Source of the DNA: an uncultured Eubacteriales bacterium
Lineage (GTDB): Bacteria > Bacillota > Clostridia > Oscillospirales > Oscillospiraceae
Assembly: GCA_905201305.1 (NCBI GenBank)
Contig: CAJKNS010000113.1
Location: 1-7,421, forward strand
DNA length: 7,421 nt
Reading direction: 5' to 3'
A program made the position numbers and the translations under genes. Every line of letters starts with the position of its first letter. The stretch's first letter is position 1. Below, piece by piece: positions 1 through 6,407 of the stretch. The notes beneath the pieces were generated by a model. The model did not search any database. It was not told the DNA's origin and was given only the letters and a program-made list of their open reading frames with translations.

Positions 1-30
1 CAGAAAAAGGTGGAAAACCGCAGGAATACT

Positions 31-60
31 TTGTGTATTTCAAGGTTTTACTAACATATT
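31..60 (+). promoter_or_regulatory. Weak candidate promoter for polC
   Basis: A TTGTGT hexamer (31-36) and a CATATT hexamer (55-60) are separated by 18 bases and read toward polC. The first matches only the TTG of the sigma-A -35 consensus, and the second matches four of six positions of the -10 consensus. Transcription from here would begin near base 67 and give a leader of about 70 bases carrying the stem-loop at 78-112. The match is poor, and polC could equally be read through from an upstream gene outside the window. Confidence 0.2.
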
Positions 61-77
61 TCTGGCGGAAAAGATCC

Positions 78-112
78 GGCAGAATCCGCAGACGCATTTG
101 TGCGGTGCTGCC
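78..112 (+). other. Nested stem-loop in the polC leader
   Basis: GGCAG (78-82) pairs with CTGCC (108-112), and inside it CCGCA (86-90) pairs with TGCGG (101-105). This leaves a 3/2-base internal loop and a 10-base terminal loop. The structure ends about three bases before the purine-rich ribosome binding site of polC. No T-run follows, so it is not a convincing terminator. It might modulate ribosome access or mRNA stability, or it may be chance; the function is inferred only. Confidence 0.4.
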
Positions 113-115
113 TTA

Positions 116-125
116 AAGGAAAGGA
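116..125 (+). promoter_or_regulatory. Ribosome binding site of polC
   Basis: Two tandem AAGGA boxes (116-120 and 121-125) precede the start. The second lies nine bases before the ATG at 135, which is good Shine-Dalgarno spacing and supports that start. The first is six bases before an out-of-frame ATG at 127 that opens an eight-codon reading frame ending at 153. Confidence 0.7.
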
Positions 126-134
126 CATGGACGG

Positions 135-3100
135 ATGGACGAAAATACCGTAAGACTGCTGGATCTGTTCCGGGCGTATGAGCCGGAAGCGGATCTGAAA
201 GAGCTGCTGGACGACGTGAAAATATTCTCCGCAGAGGTGGACATGAAGACGCGCAGCGCGCTGGTTACCATCTGTCCAGACCGGTATGTGGCACTGAAGC
301 AGGTCAGACGCATTGAGCGGGGGATTTCACGGGCGTATGGCATCCATAAGTTTACTCTGCGCACCTGCTACGGAACGGACAACCTTTCACTGCTGAAGCC
401 GGAGGATGTTGGCGATTTTCTCAAGGAGCTGTTTGCGCCCTGTATGTCGATACTGGCAGGCTGCCAGTATCGGCTGGAGGGGGAGACGGTGGTGCTCCAG
501 CTGAAGGGCAACGGCAAGGATATGCTCCGGCCTCATGTCGCCCGTGCAGAGCGCTGGCTCAAGGATATGTTTGATACCACTGTGAAAATTGATATTCAGG
601 TGGGAAAAGAGCTGGATGCGCAGGAGCTGTTTGAGGCAACGGAAAAAATCCGCCAGAGCGCGGTTGCCCATATGCCGGAGATCAAAGAGCCTGCACCCAA
701 GGCAAAGGTAGCTGCGGCGTCCAATCCCAATCTGCTGTACGGCAAGCCCATCAAGGGCGATCCGATTCCTATGAATACCATTTCCATGGATTCCGGGCGC
801 GTGGTGGTGGAGGGCGAAATCTTTGCCATGGAGCACCGTGAGCTTACCAAAACCAAGGCGTGGGTTATCAACTTCGACCTTACGGACTATAAGGGCTCCG
901 TGCGGGTCAACCGTTATATGGACATCAAGCGGGACAAGCCGCAGGTGCTGCTGGACGGACTGTCCAAGGGCATGTGGGTAAAGATTTTCGGCAAGGTCAG
1001 CTTTAACCGATTTGAAAACGATATTACGCTGGAGCCCTATTCCATTGAGGTGGGAAAAAAGCCCCAGCGTCAGGATACTGCGGAGGAAAAGCGGGTGGAG
1101 CTGCATCTCCATACGGTGATGTCCACTATGGACGCTCTGACGCCCACTGCCGATGTGGTCAATCTGGCGGCAAAGTGGGGGCATAAGGCAATCGGCATTA
1201 CCGACCATGGTGTTGCCCAGGCATATCCTGACGCCATGAAGGCAGGCAAGGGGAAAATCAAGATCCTATATGGCTGTGAGGGCTATTTTGTCAACGATAT
1301 TGACGACAAAATTGCCGTCAAGGGAAAGGAAGATTTTGATTTCCATCAGGAATATGTTGTCTTCGATCTGGAGACAACGGGGCTGAGCTTTGCGCACGAT
1401 GCCATCACGGAAATTGGCGCCGCCATTTATAAGGACGGCAAAATGGATCGGCAATTCCAGACCTTTGTGGACCCCAAGCGGAGGCTGCCCCAAAAAATCA
1501 TTGAGCTGACTGGTATTACCGATGCCATGCTGGTGGGAGCACCGCAGCTGGAGGAAGCGATTCCGGCGTTTCTGGAGTTCTGCGGCGGAAGACCGCTGGC
1601 AGCCCACAATGCGGATTTTGACGTTAGCTTTGTAAAAGCGGCATGTCAGAAGCTTGGAATTACCTTTGAGCCTACTTATCTCGATACGCTGGTGATGGCA
1701 CAGGGCCTGATGCCGGGTCTGAACAAATATAAGCTCAACGTGGTGGCGGATGCCCTGAGCCTTCCGGATTTCAATCACCATCGGGCGGTGGACGATGCCA
1801 TGACCGTTGGCTATATGCTGGAGCGATTCTTTCAGATGCTGGAGGAGAAGGGCATTACCCATGTGTCTGCCATCAACGATGCCATGTCCGGCATGAAGGC
1901 GGGCAACAAGATTGCATCCCTTCAGGCGCGGCATATCATCCTGTTTGCCAAGAATAATACCGGTCTTCGGAATCTGTACCGGCTGATTTCCTATTCCCAT
2001 CTCCGGTACTATAAGCGCGTACCGCGTATTCCAAAGAGCGAGCTGGTAAAGTGGCGGGAGGGACTGATTATCGGTTCCGCCTGCGAAGCCGGCGAGTTGT
2101 TCCAGGCGGTGGTGGCAAACCGCAGCTGGGACGAGCTATTGCGCATTGCCAGCTTCTATGATTTTCTGGAGATTCAGCCCATCTGCAACAACCGATTTAT
2201 GATTACCAAGGGCATTGCGGAAAACGACGAGGACCTGAGAAATTACAACCGGACCATCGTAAAGCTGGGCGAGGAGCTGGGAAAGCCTGTGGTAGCCACC
2301 GGCGACGTCCATTTCCTGAACCCCGAGGACGAGATTTTTCGTCATATTCTGCTTGCTACAAAGAAGTTTGACGATGCGGACAAATCCCTGCCCATTTACT
2401 TTAAATCCACCGATGAAATGCTGGAGGAGTTCTCCTATCTGGGAGAGGAAAAGTGCCGGGAGGTTGTTGTAACCAACACCAATCTCATTGCGGATATGTG
2501 CGACGAGATTCGACCGGTGCCCCATAACCTGTTCCCGCCTTCCATCGAAAACTCCGCCGGGCAGCTGAAGGACCTGGTTTACGGCAAAATGCGTGACCTT
2601 TACGGGGATAATCCCCCCAGAATTGTCACGGAGCGCATTGAAACGGAGCTGTCTGCCATTTTGGGACGGCATTACGACGTAATTTACATGTCTGCCCAGA
2701 AGCTGGTGGCAAATTCTCTGGAGCATGGCTATCTGGTTGGCTCCCGAGGCTCCGTAGGCTCCTCGCTGGTGGCGTTTATGTCCGGTATCACCGAGGTAAA
2801 TTCGCTGCCTGCCCATTATCGCTGCCCCAACTGCAAGCATACGGATTTTGAAGCGGGCGCGGCTTACGGCTGCGGCGCGGATATGCCCGATGCAGTGTGC
2901 CCGGTCTGCGGCGCTAATTATGCCAAGGACGGCTTTGATATCCCCTTTGAGACGTTCCTGGGCTTCGGCGGCGACAAGGTGCCGGATATTGACCTGAACT
3001 TTTCCGGTGAATATCAGTCCAAGGCACACGCCTACTGTATTGAAATGTTCGGCTCCAGCCATGTGTTCCGTGCCGGCACCATTGGTACGGTGGCAGAAAA

Positions 3101-4424
3101 AACCGCATATGGCTATGCCATGAAGTATCTTCAGGAGCGTGGACTCACGGCGTCCAAGGCGGAGGAAAACCGCCTGGCGCTGGGCTGCACCGGCGTCAAG
3201 CGAACCACCGGTCAGCACCCCGGCGGTCTGGTGGTTATTCCGGGTGATAAGGAAATCTATGATTTCTGCCCGGTACAGCATCCCGCCGATGATCCCGACA
3301 CCGATATCATCACCACCCATTTTGAATACCACTGCATGGAGGAAAACCTCCTGAAGCTGGATATGCTGGGGCACGATGACCCCACCATGATCCGTATGCT
3401 GGAGGATATGACCGGTGTGGACGCAAAAAAAATCCCGCTGGACGATCCTGCTACCAAGGAGATTTTTCGCAGTCCTGCACCTTTGGGACTGCCAGACGAC
3501 GATCCCATCATCGGAAAAACCGGCTCCATCGGCATTCCGGAATTCGGCACATCCTTTACCCGGCAGATGCTGGTGGATACCCAGCCGGACGGCTTCGATA
3601 TGCTGGTACGTCTGTCCGGCTTCTCCCACGGCACCGACGTGTGGCTGGGCAATGCAAAGGATTTGATCCTGTCTGGCACCGCAACCGTGAAGGAAACCGT
3701 AGGCTGCCGAGACGATATCATGCTGTTCCTGATTTCCAAGGGCATGGAGCCGAAAATGGCGTTTAAAATCATGGAGGCAGTCCGAAAGGGCAAGGTCAAA
3801 AAGGGCGGCTTCCAGGACGGCTGGGTGGAAAAAATGCAGGAGCTGGGCGTGCCCAAGTGGTACATCGAGTCTCTTGCGAAAATCGCCTATCTGTTCCCCA
3901 AGGCGCATGCGGTTGCCTACGTTATGATGGCGTTCCGTATCGCATGGTTCAAGGTCCATGAGCCGCTGGCGTTCTACAGCGCCTATTTCTATCGGAAGAG
4001 CCAGAAGGGCGGCTTTGACGCCGAAATGATGACTCAGGGCATCGACAATGTCCGCAAGAATATCGAGCGCATCAAAAACGATCCGGAGTCCACCGATAAG
4101 GACGAGGATCTTCTGACTACGCTGGAAGCCTGCTATGAGTTCTATCTCCGGGGGCTGGAGTTTGCACCCATTGATATCTATAAGTCCCACGCCACCAAGT
4201 TCAATCTGGAGGATGGAAAGCTCCTGCCGCCCTTTGTGGCGGTGTCTGGTCTGGGCGAAAGTGCGGCATGGGATATTATGGAGGGACGCGAAGGCAAGCA
4301 TTTCATCTCCATTGAGGAGTTCAGCGAGGCATGCCCCAAGGTGTCCAAGACCCATATGGACCTGCTCCGTGCTTTGGGGGCATTTGGCGATCTGCCGGAA
4401 ACCTCCCAGGTTACGCTTTTTTAG
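135..4424 (+). CDS. polC: DNA polymerase III alpha subunit, PolC type (Gram-positive replicase)
   Basis: This replicative DNA polymerase extends DNA in the replisome and proofreads it. Its 1429 aa match the usual PolC length (about 1440). In order: an N-terminal region; an OB fold at about 221-306; a PHP domain starting at H324/H326 with D333, H358 and E382; an inserted DEDDh exonuclease at about 405-575 with D411, E413, D494, H549 and D554; and the rest of the PHP domain with H600, C650, D724 and H726. The polymerase follows, with a GSRGSVGSS motif at 869-877, a zinc site (C897, C900, C922, C925), and catalytic D951, D953 and D1076. The 125-residue gap between the last two aspartate sites agrees with known PolC proteins. 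The last five residues, QVTLF, fit the beta-clamp binding motif (QLSLF-like) known at PolC C-termini. The start is supported by AAGGA nine bases upstream. A terminator follows, so it probably ends its transcript. All key residues are intact and no frameshift is seen. Confidence 0.98.
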   Translation: MDENTVRLLDLFRAYEPEADLKELLDDVKIFSAEVDMKTRSALVTICPDRYVALKQVRRIERGISRAYGIHKFTLRTCYGTDNLSLLKPEDVGDFLKELFAPCMSILAGCQYRLEGETVVLQLKGNGKDMLRPHVARAERWLKDMFDTTVKIDIQVGKELDAQELFEATEKIRQSAVAHMPEIKEPAPKAKVAAASNPNLLYGKPIKGDPIPMNTISMDSGRVVVEGEIFAMEHRELTKTKAWVINFDLTDYKGSVRVNRYMDIKRDKPQVLLDGLSKGMWVKIFGKVSFNRFENDITLEPYSIEVGKKPQRQDTAEEKRVELHLHTVMSTMDALTPTADVVNLAAKWGHKAIGITDHGVAQAYPDAMKAGKGKIKILYGCEGYFVNDIDDKIAVKGKEDFDFHQEYVVFDLETTGLSFAHDAITEIGAAIYKDGKMDRQFQTFVDPKRRLPQKIIELTGITDAMLVGAPQLEEAIPAFLEFCGGRPLAAHNADFDVSFVKAACQKLGITFEPTYLDTLVMAQGLMPGLNKYKLNVVADALSLPDFNHHRAVDDAMTVGYMLERFFQMLEEKGITHVSAINDAMSGMKAGNKIASLQARHIILFAKNNTGLRNLYRLISYSHLRYYKRVPRIPKSELVKWREGLIIGSACEAGELFQAVVANRSWDELLRIASFYDFLEIQPICNNRFMITKGIAENDEDLRNYNRTIVKLGEELGKPVVATGDVHFLNPEDEIFRHILLATKKFDDADKSLPIYFKSTDEMLEEFSYLGEEKCREVVVTNTNLIADMCDEIRPVPHNLFPPSIENSAGQLKDLVYGKMRDLYGDNPPRIVTERIETELSAILGRHYDVIYMSAQKLVANSLEHGYLVGSRGSVGSSLVAFMSGITEVNSLPAHYRCPNCKHTDFEAGAAYGCGADMPDAVCPVCGANYAKDGFDIPFETFLGFGGDKVPDIDLNFSGEYQSKAHAYCIEMFGSSHVFRAGTIGTVAEKTAYGYAMKYLQERGLTASKAEENRLALGCTGVKRTTGQHPGGLVVIPGDKEIYDFCPVQHPADDPDTDIITTHFEYHCMEENLLKLDMLGHDDPTMIRMLEDMTGVDAKKIPLDDPATKEIFRSPAPLGLPDDDPIIGKTGSIGIPEFGTSFTRQMLVDTQPDGFDMLVRLSGFSHGTDVWLGNAKDLILSGTATVKETVGCRDDIMLFLISKGMEPKMAFKIMEAVRKGKVKKGGFQDGWVEKMQELGVPKWYIESLAKIAYLFPKAHAVAYVMMAFRIAWFKVHEPLAFYSAYFYRKSQKGGFDAEMMTQGIDNVRKNIERIKNDPESTDKDEDLLTTLEACYEFYLRGLEFAPIDIYKSHATKFNLEDGKLLPPFVAVSGLGESAAWDIMEGREGKHFISIEEFSEACPKVSKTHMDLLRALGAFGDLPETSQVTLF

Positions 4425-4437
4425 GGCAACACCGCAG

Positions 4438-4482
4438 CTGCCGACGGGAATGGAAAGTCTCGTCGGCAGTTTGCGATTCTTT
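4438..4482 (+). terminator. Intrinsic terminator after polC
   Basis: CTGCCGACG (4438-4446) is perfectly complementary to CGTCGGCAG (4461-4469). Three further inner pairs, one of them G-U, extend the stem to about 12 bp with an 8-base loop. An interrupted T-tract, TTTGCGATTCTTT, follows (4470-4482). The stem starts 14 bases after the polC stop codon, the expected place for a terminator. On the opposite strand no T-run follows the stem, so it should act on polC transcripts. The broken T-tract suggests incomplete termination. Confidence 0.65.
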
Positions 4483-4537
4483 GAAATATCGTGCAAAAAG
4501 AACGGAGCATGGGAAGCGTATTTCGGTAAAATCCATA

Positions 4538-4566
4538 TTGCAGGAATTACTTTCTTGTGATAATAT
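4538..4566 (+). promoter_or_regulatory. Probable sigma-A promoter of the his operon
   Basis: TTGCAG (4538-4543) and TAATAT (4561-4566) are spaced by 17 bases. An overlapping alternative -10, GATAAT (4559-4564), matches five of six positions and is preceded by TG one base upstream (4556-4557), giving an extended -10. The -10 region lies in a perfect 10-base palindrome, TAATATATTA (4561-4570). Transcription would start near 4571-4575, leaving a leader of about 30 bases before hisZ. The site lies downstream of the polC terminator, consistent with an independent operon. The -35 is weak, so the extended -10 may be the main determinant. Confidence 0.55.
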
Positions 4567-4586
4567 ATTAGCGAACGAAAGAAAAT

Positions 4587-4592
4587 GAGGAG
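4587..4592 (+). promoter_or_regulatory. Ribosome binding site of hisZ
   Basis: GAGGAG lies ten bases before the ATG at 4603. The spacing is slightly long but workable, and no better in-frame start is present. The resulting N-terminus places the conserved TPEGTRD motif at residues 7-13, as expected for HisZ. Confidence 0.6.
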
Positions 4593-4602
4593 CTGAGTTC
4601 CT

Positions 4603-5781
4603 ATGAATCGAACCATCGGCACGCCGGAGGGCACCCGGGATCGGCTGTTTGCGGGATGTGCTGCCTGCCGGGCGGTACAGCGGGCAGCCACTGCGCTGTT
4701 TCAGCGCCGGGGATATTCCGAGCTGACAACTCCCAATGTGGAGTATTATGATATCATTCCTGCGGCAGGGCATCCCCTGAGCCAGGAATCCATGATGAAA
4801 TGTGTGGAGCGAACCGGCAAGCTGCTGGTGATGCGCCCGGATAATACCGTGGCAATTGGCAGAGTGGCTGCCACCAAGCTCAGTGCGCTGCCGCTGCCCC
4901 TGCGGCTATATTATAATCAGACCGTGTTCCGTTCCGACGATATCAACACCGGCGCCCGGACGGAAATCGACCAGTGCGGCATAGAGCTCATCGGCGCCCA
5001 GGGAATCCGGGCGGATTTGGAGATTCTATCCATGGCAATTGACGCCCTGGAAGCCTGCGGTGTCACGGATTATCACATTGAGATCGGTCATGTGGGCTAT
5101 TTTTCCGCATTGCTGGAGGGCTTGGGCGCATCGGAGGAGATACAAAATACCCTGCGGCAGTTGGTGGAGAAAAAGGACTTTGTGGCATATCGGACGCTGC
5201 TGAAGCCCTATCTCCAGACCGAAGCGGGAAAAGCCCTGTGGAATTTGCCCAGAATGTTCGGCGGACCTCAGGTGCTGGAGCAGGCGAAGAGACTCAGCGG
5301 CAACGAAGGCGCGCAAAAGGCAATTTCCTATTTGGAGGAAATCTATGCAGTGCTTTCCGATGCCGGGCTCAGCGACCATGTGCAGTTTGACCTGGGACTG
5401 ATTCAAAACATCGAGTATTACACCGGCATGATCTTCCGGGGCTTTGTCCAGGGGGCTGGCAGCAATGTCATTTCCGGCGGACGCTATGACCGGCTGATCG
5501 GTCAGTTTGGAAAAGAGATTCCCGCTACGGGCTTTGGTCTGGATGTGGATGCGGTGGCAGGCTGTCGGGCGCTTCCGGAGCATTTCAGACCCAAAACGCT
5601 GATCTGGTATGAGCTTGGCTGTCTCCGGCAGGCACGGCAGCGGCTGGAGCAGGAGACGGAGCAGACGGCGATGCTTTCTGCCAGCAATACCCCGGAGGCT
5701 GCGGCTGAGGAAGCGAAGCAGCTGGGGGCGACGCGGCTGATTATTCTGGACAAAACAGGGGAAAAGGAGGCGGCGCTGTGA
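4603..5781 (+). CDS. hisZ: ATP phosphoribosyltransferase regulatory subunit HisZ
   Basis: HisZ is a histidyl-tRNA synthetase paralogue. It binds short-form HisG in a hetero-octamer, enables its catalysis and mediates histidine feedback at the first step of histidine synthesis. The 392 aa match the family length (about 390). Visible class II synthetase-like motifs are TPEGTRD (7-13), RPDNT (78-82), VFR (108-110) followed by EIDQCGIELIG (121-131), and GGRYD (292-296). In true HisRS the histidine-binding motif reads RGLDYYT and carries a catalytic Arg. Here the aligned stretch is QNIEYYT (268-274), so the Arg is replaced by Gln268. This loss, the shortened C-terminal region, and the hisG gene overlapping its end by four bases all favour HisZ over a tRNA synthetase. 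It is the first gene of the cluster and probably has its own promoter. It should act in the cytosol. Confidence 0.93.
   Translation: MNRTIGTPEGTRDRLFAGCAACRAVQRAATALFQRRGYSELTTPNVEYYDIIPAAGHPLSQESMMKCVERTGKLLVMRPDNTVAIGRVAATKLSALPLPLRLYYNQTVFRSDDINTGARTEIDQCGIELIGAQGIRADLEILSMAIDALEACGVTDYHIEIGHVGYFSALLEGLGASEEIQNTLRQLVEKKDFVAYRTLLKPYLQTEAGKALWNLPRMFGGPQVLEQAKRLSGNEGAQKAISYLEEIYAVLSDAGLSDHVQFDLGLIQNIEYYTGMIFRGFVQGAGSNVISGGRYDRLIGQFGKEIPATGFGLDVDAVAGCRALPEHFRPKTLIWYELGCLRQARQRLEQETEQTAMLSASNTPEAAAEEAKQLGATRLIILDKTGEKEAAL
5764..5770 (+). promoter_or_regulatory. Ribosome binding site of hisG, inside hisZ
   Basis: A full consensus AAGGAGG lies seven bases before the GTG at 5778 and is encoded by the Lys-Glu codons near the hisZ end. 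It fixes the hisG start at GTG rather than a later ATG, and suggests strong independent initiation in addition to coupling with hisZ termination. Confidence 0.85.
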
Positions 5782-6407
5782 AACGGCTTAGAATTGCGGT
5801 GACAAAGGGTCGCCTGCTGGAGGATTCTCTGGATTTATTCGAAAAAATGGGACTGGACTGCACCCAGGTCCGGGCGGATACCCGGAAGCTGATTTTGCCC
5901 ATTGAGAATTATCCCATGGACGTGGTGCTCAGTAAGGCGGCGGATGTGCTTACCTATGTGACCCACGGCGTGTGTGATCTGGGCATCGTGGGCAAGGATA
6001 CCATGATGGAGCATGGGGGCAGCTATTACGAAATGCTGGACCTGGGCTATGGAAAGTGCCGGTTTGCACTGGCAGTCCCTCAGGGCAGCGATTTTTACGG
6101 CACCTATCAAAACCGAGTGATCGCATCGAAATATCCTAACGTCACCAAGGCATATTTTGCGGAAAAGGGCATGGATGTTTCGGTGATTAAAATTGAGGGC
6201 AGCGTGGAGCTGGCGCCGCTGGTGGGGCTGTCCAACGGTATTGTGGATATCGTTCAGACCGGAACGACGCTCAAGGAAAACGGTCTTGTGCCCATTGAAA
6301 CCGTTGCACCGGTCAGTGCACGGCTGATTGTAAACACGGCGAGCATGAAGCTCTGCCATCAGGAGATTTTTGATTTCATTGACAGAATCGAGGCGCAGCT
6401 AGGATGA
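5778..6407 (+). CDS. hisG: ATP phosphoribosyltransferase catalytic subunit, short form (HisG)
   Basis: HisG joins ATP and PRPP to give phosphoribosyl-ATP, the committed step of histidine biosynthesis, in the cytosol. At 209 aa it is the short form: long HisG proteins of about 300 aa carry an extra C-terminal histidine-sensing domain, which is missing here. The family expectation is therefore dependence on HisZ, encoded immediately upstream. The N-terminus shows the typical TKGRL motif (residues 9-13) and DLGIVGKD follows in the first half. The full HisG signature is present: E144, G150, S152, then D157-I158 and the PRPP-binding TGTTL at 161-165. Translation starts at GTG, whose bases overlap the hisZ stop (GTGA). 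Its own stop overlaps the hisD start (ATGA). No defect is visible. Confidence 0.96.
   Translation: MKRLRIAVTKGRLLEDSLDLFEKMGLDCTQVRADTRKLILPIENYPMDVVLSKAADVLTYVTHGVCDLGIVGKDTMMEHGGSYYEMLDLGYGKCRFALAVPQGSDFYGTYQNRVIASKYPNVTKAYFAEKGMDVSVIKIEGSVELAPLVGLSNGIVDIVQTGTTLKENGLVPIETVAPVSARLIVNTASMKLCHQEIFDFIDRIEAQLG

Noticed and set aside
3..116. Open frame from the left edge ending in TAA at 114-116, possible tail of an upstream gene
   Set aside because: The 37-codon translation has no recognisable motif and is very Arg/Lys-rich at its end. Another frame also stays open past this point, so there is no support for calling a gene.
4400..4422. A small hairpin AACCT/AGGTT followed by six T's at the polC end
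   Set aside because: The stem has only five pairs, with just two G-C pairs, and a three-base spacer precedes the T-run. The T's encode the Leu-Phe end of the conserved clamp-binding motif, so coding constraint explains them better than termination.
4424..4450. Partial resemblance to a T-box core (AGGGCAACACCGCA)
   Set aside because: The essential TGGN bases that pair with the tRNA acceptor end are absent. The specifier stem would have to lie inside the polC coding region, and the following hairpin is explained as the polC terminator.
2136..4691. An 851-codon open frame on the - strand, antisense to polC
   Set aside because: Its codons are in exact register with those of polC, so it stays open merely because polC avoids TTA, CTA and TCA codons after base 2138. 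The product is rich in His, Gln and Arg with no recognisable domain, as expected of a shadow of a real gene.
4603..5781. Possible histidyl-tRNA synthetase (hisS)
   Set aside because: The catalytic Arg of the RGLDYYT motif is replaced by Gln, the protein is shorter than HisRS, and it overlaps short-form hisG, all of which point to HisZ.
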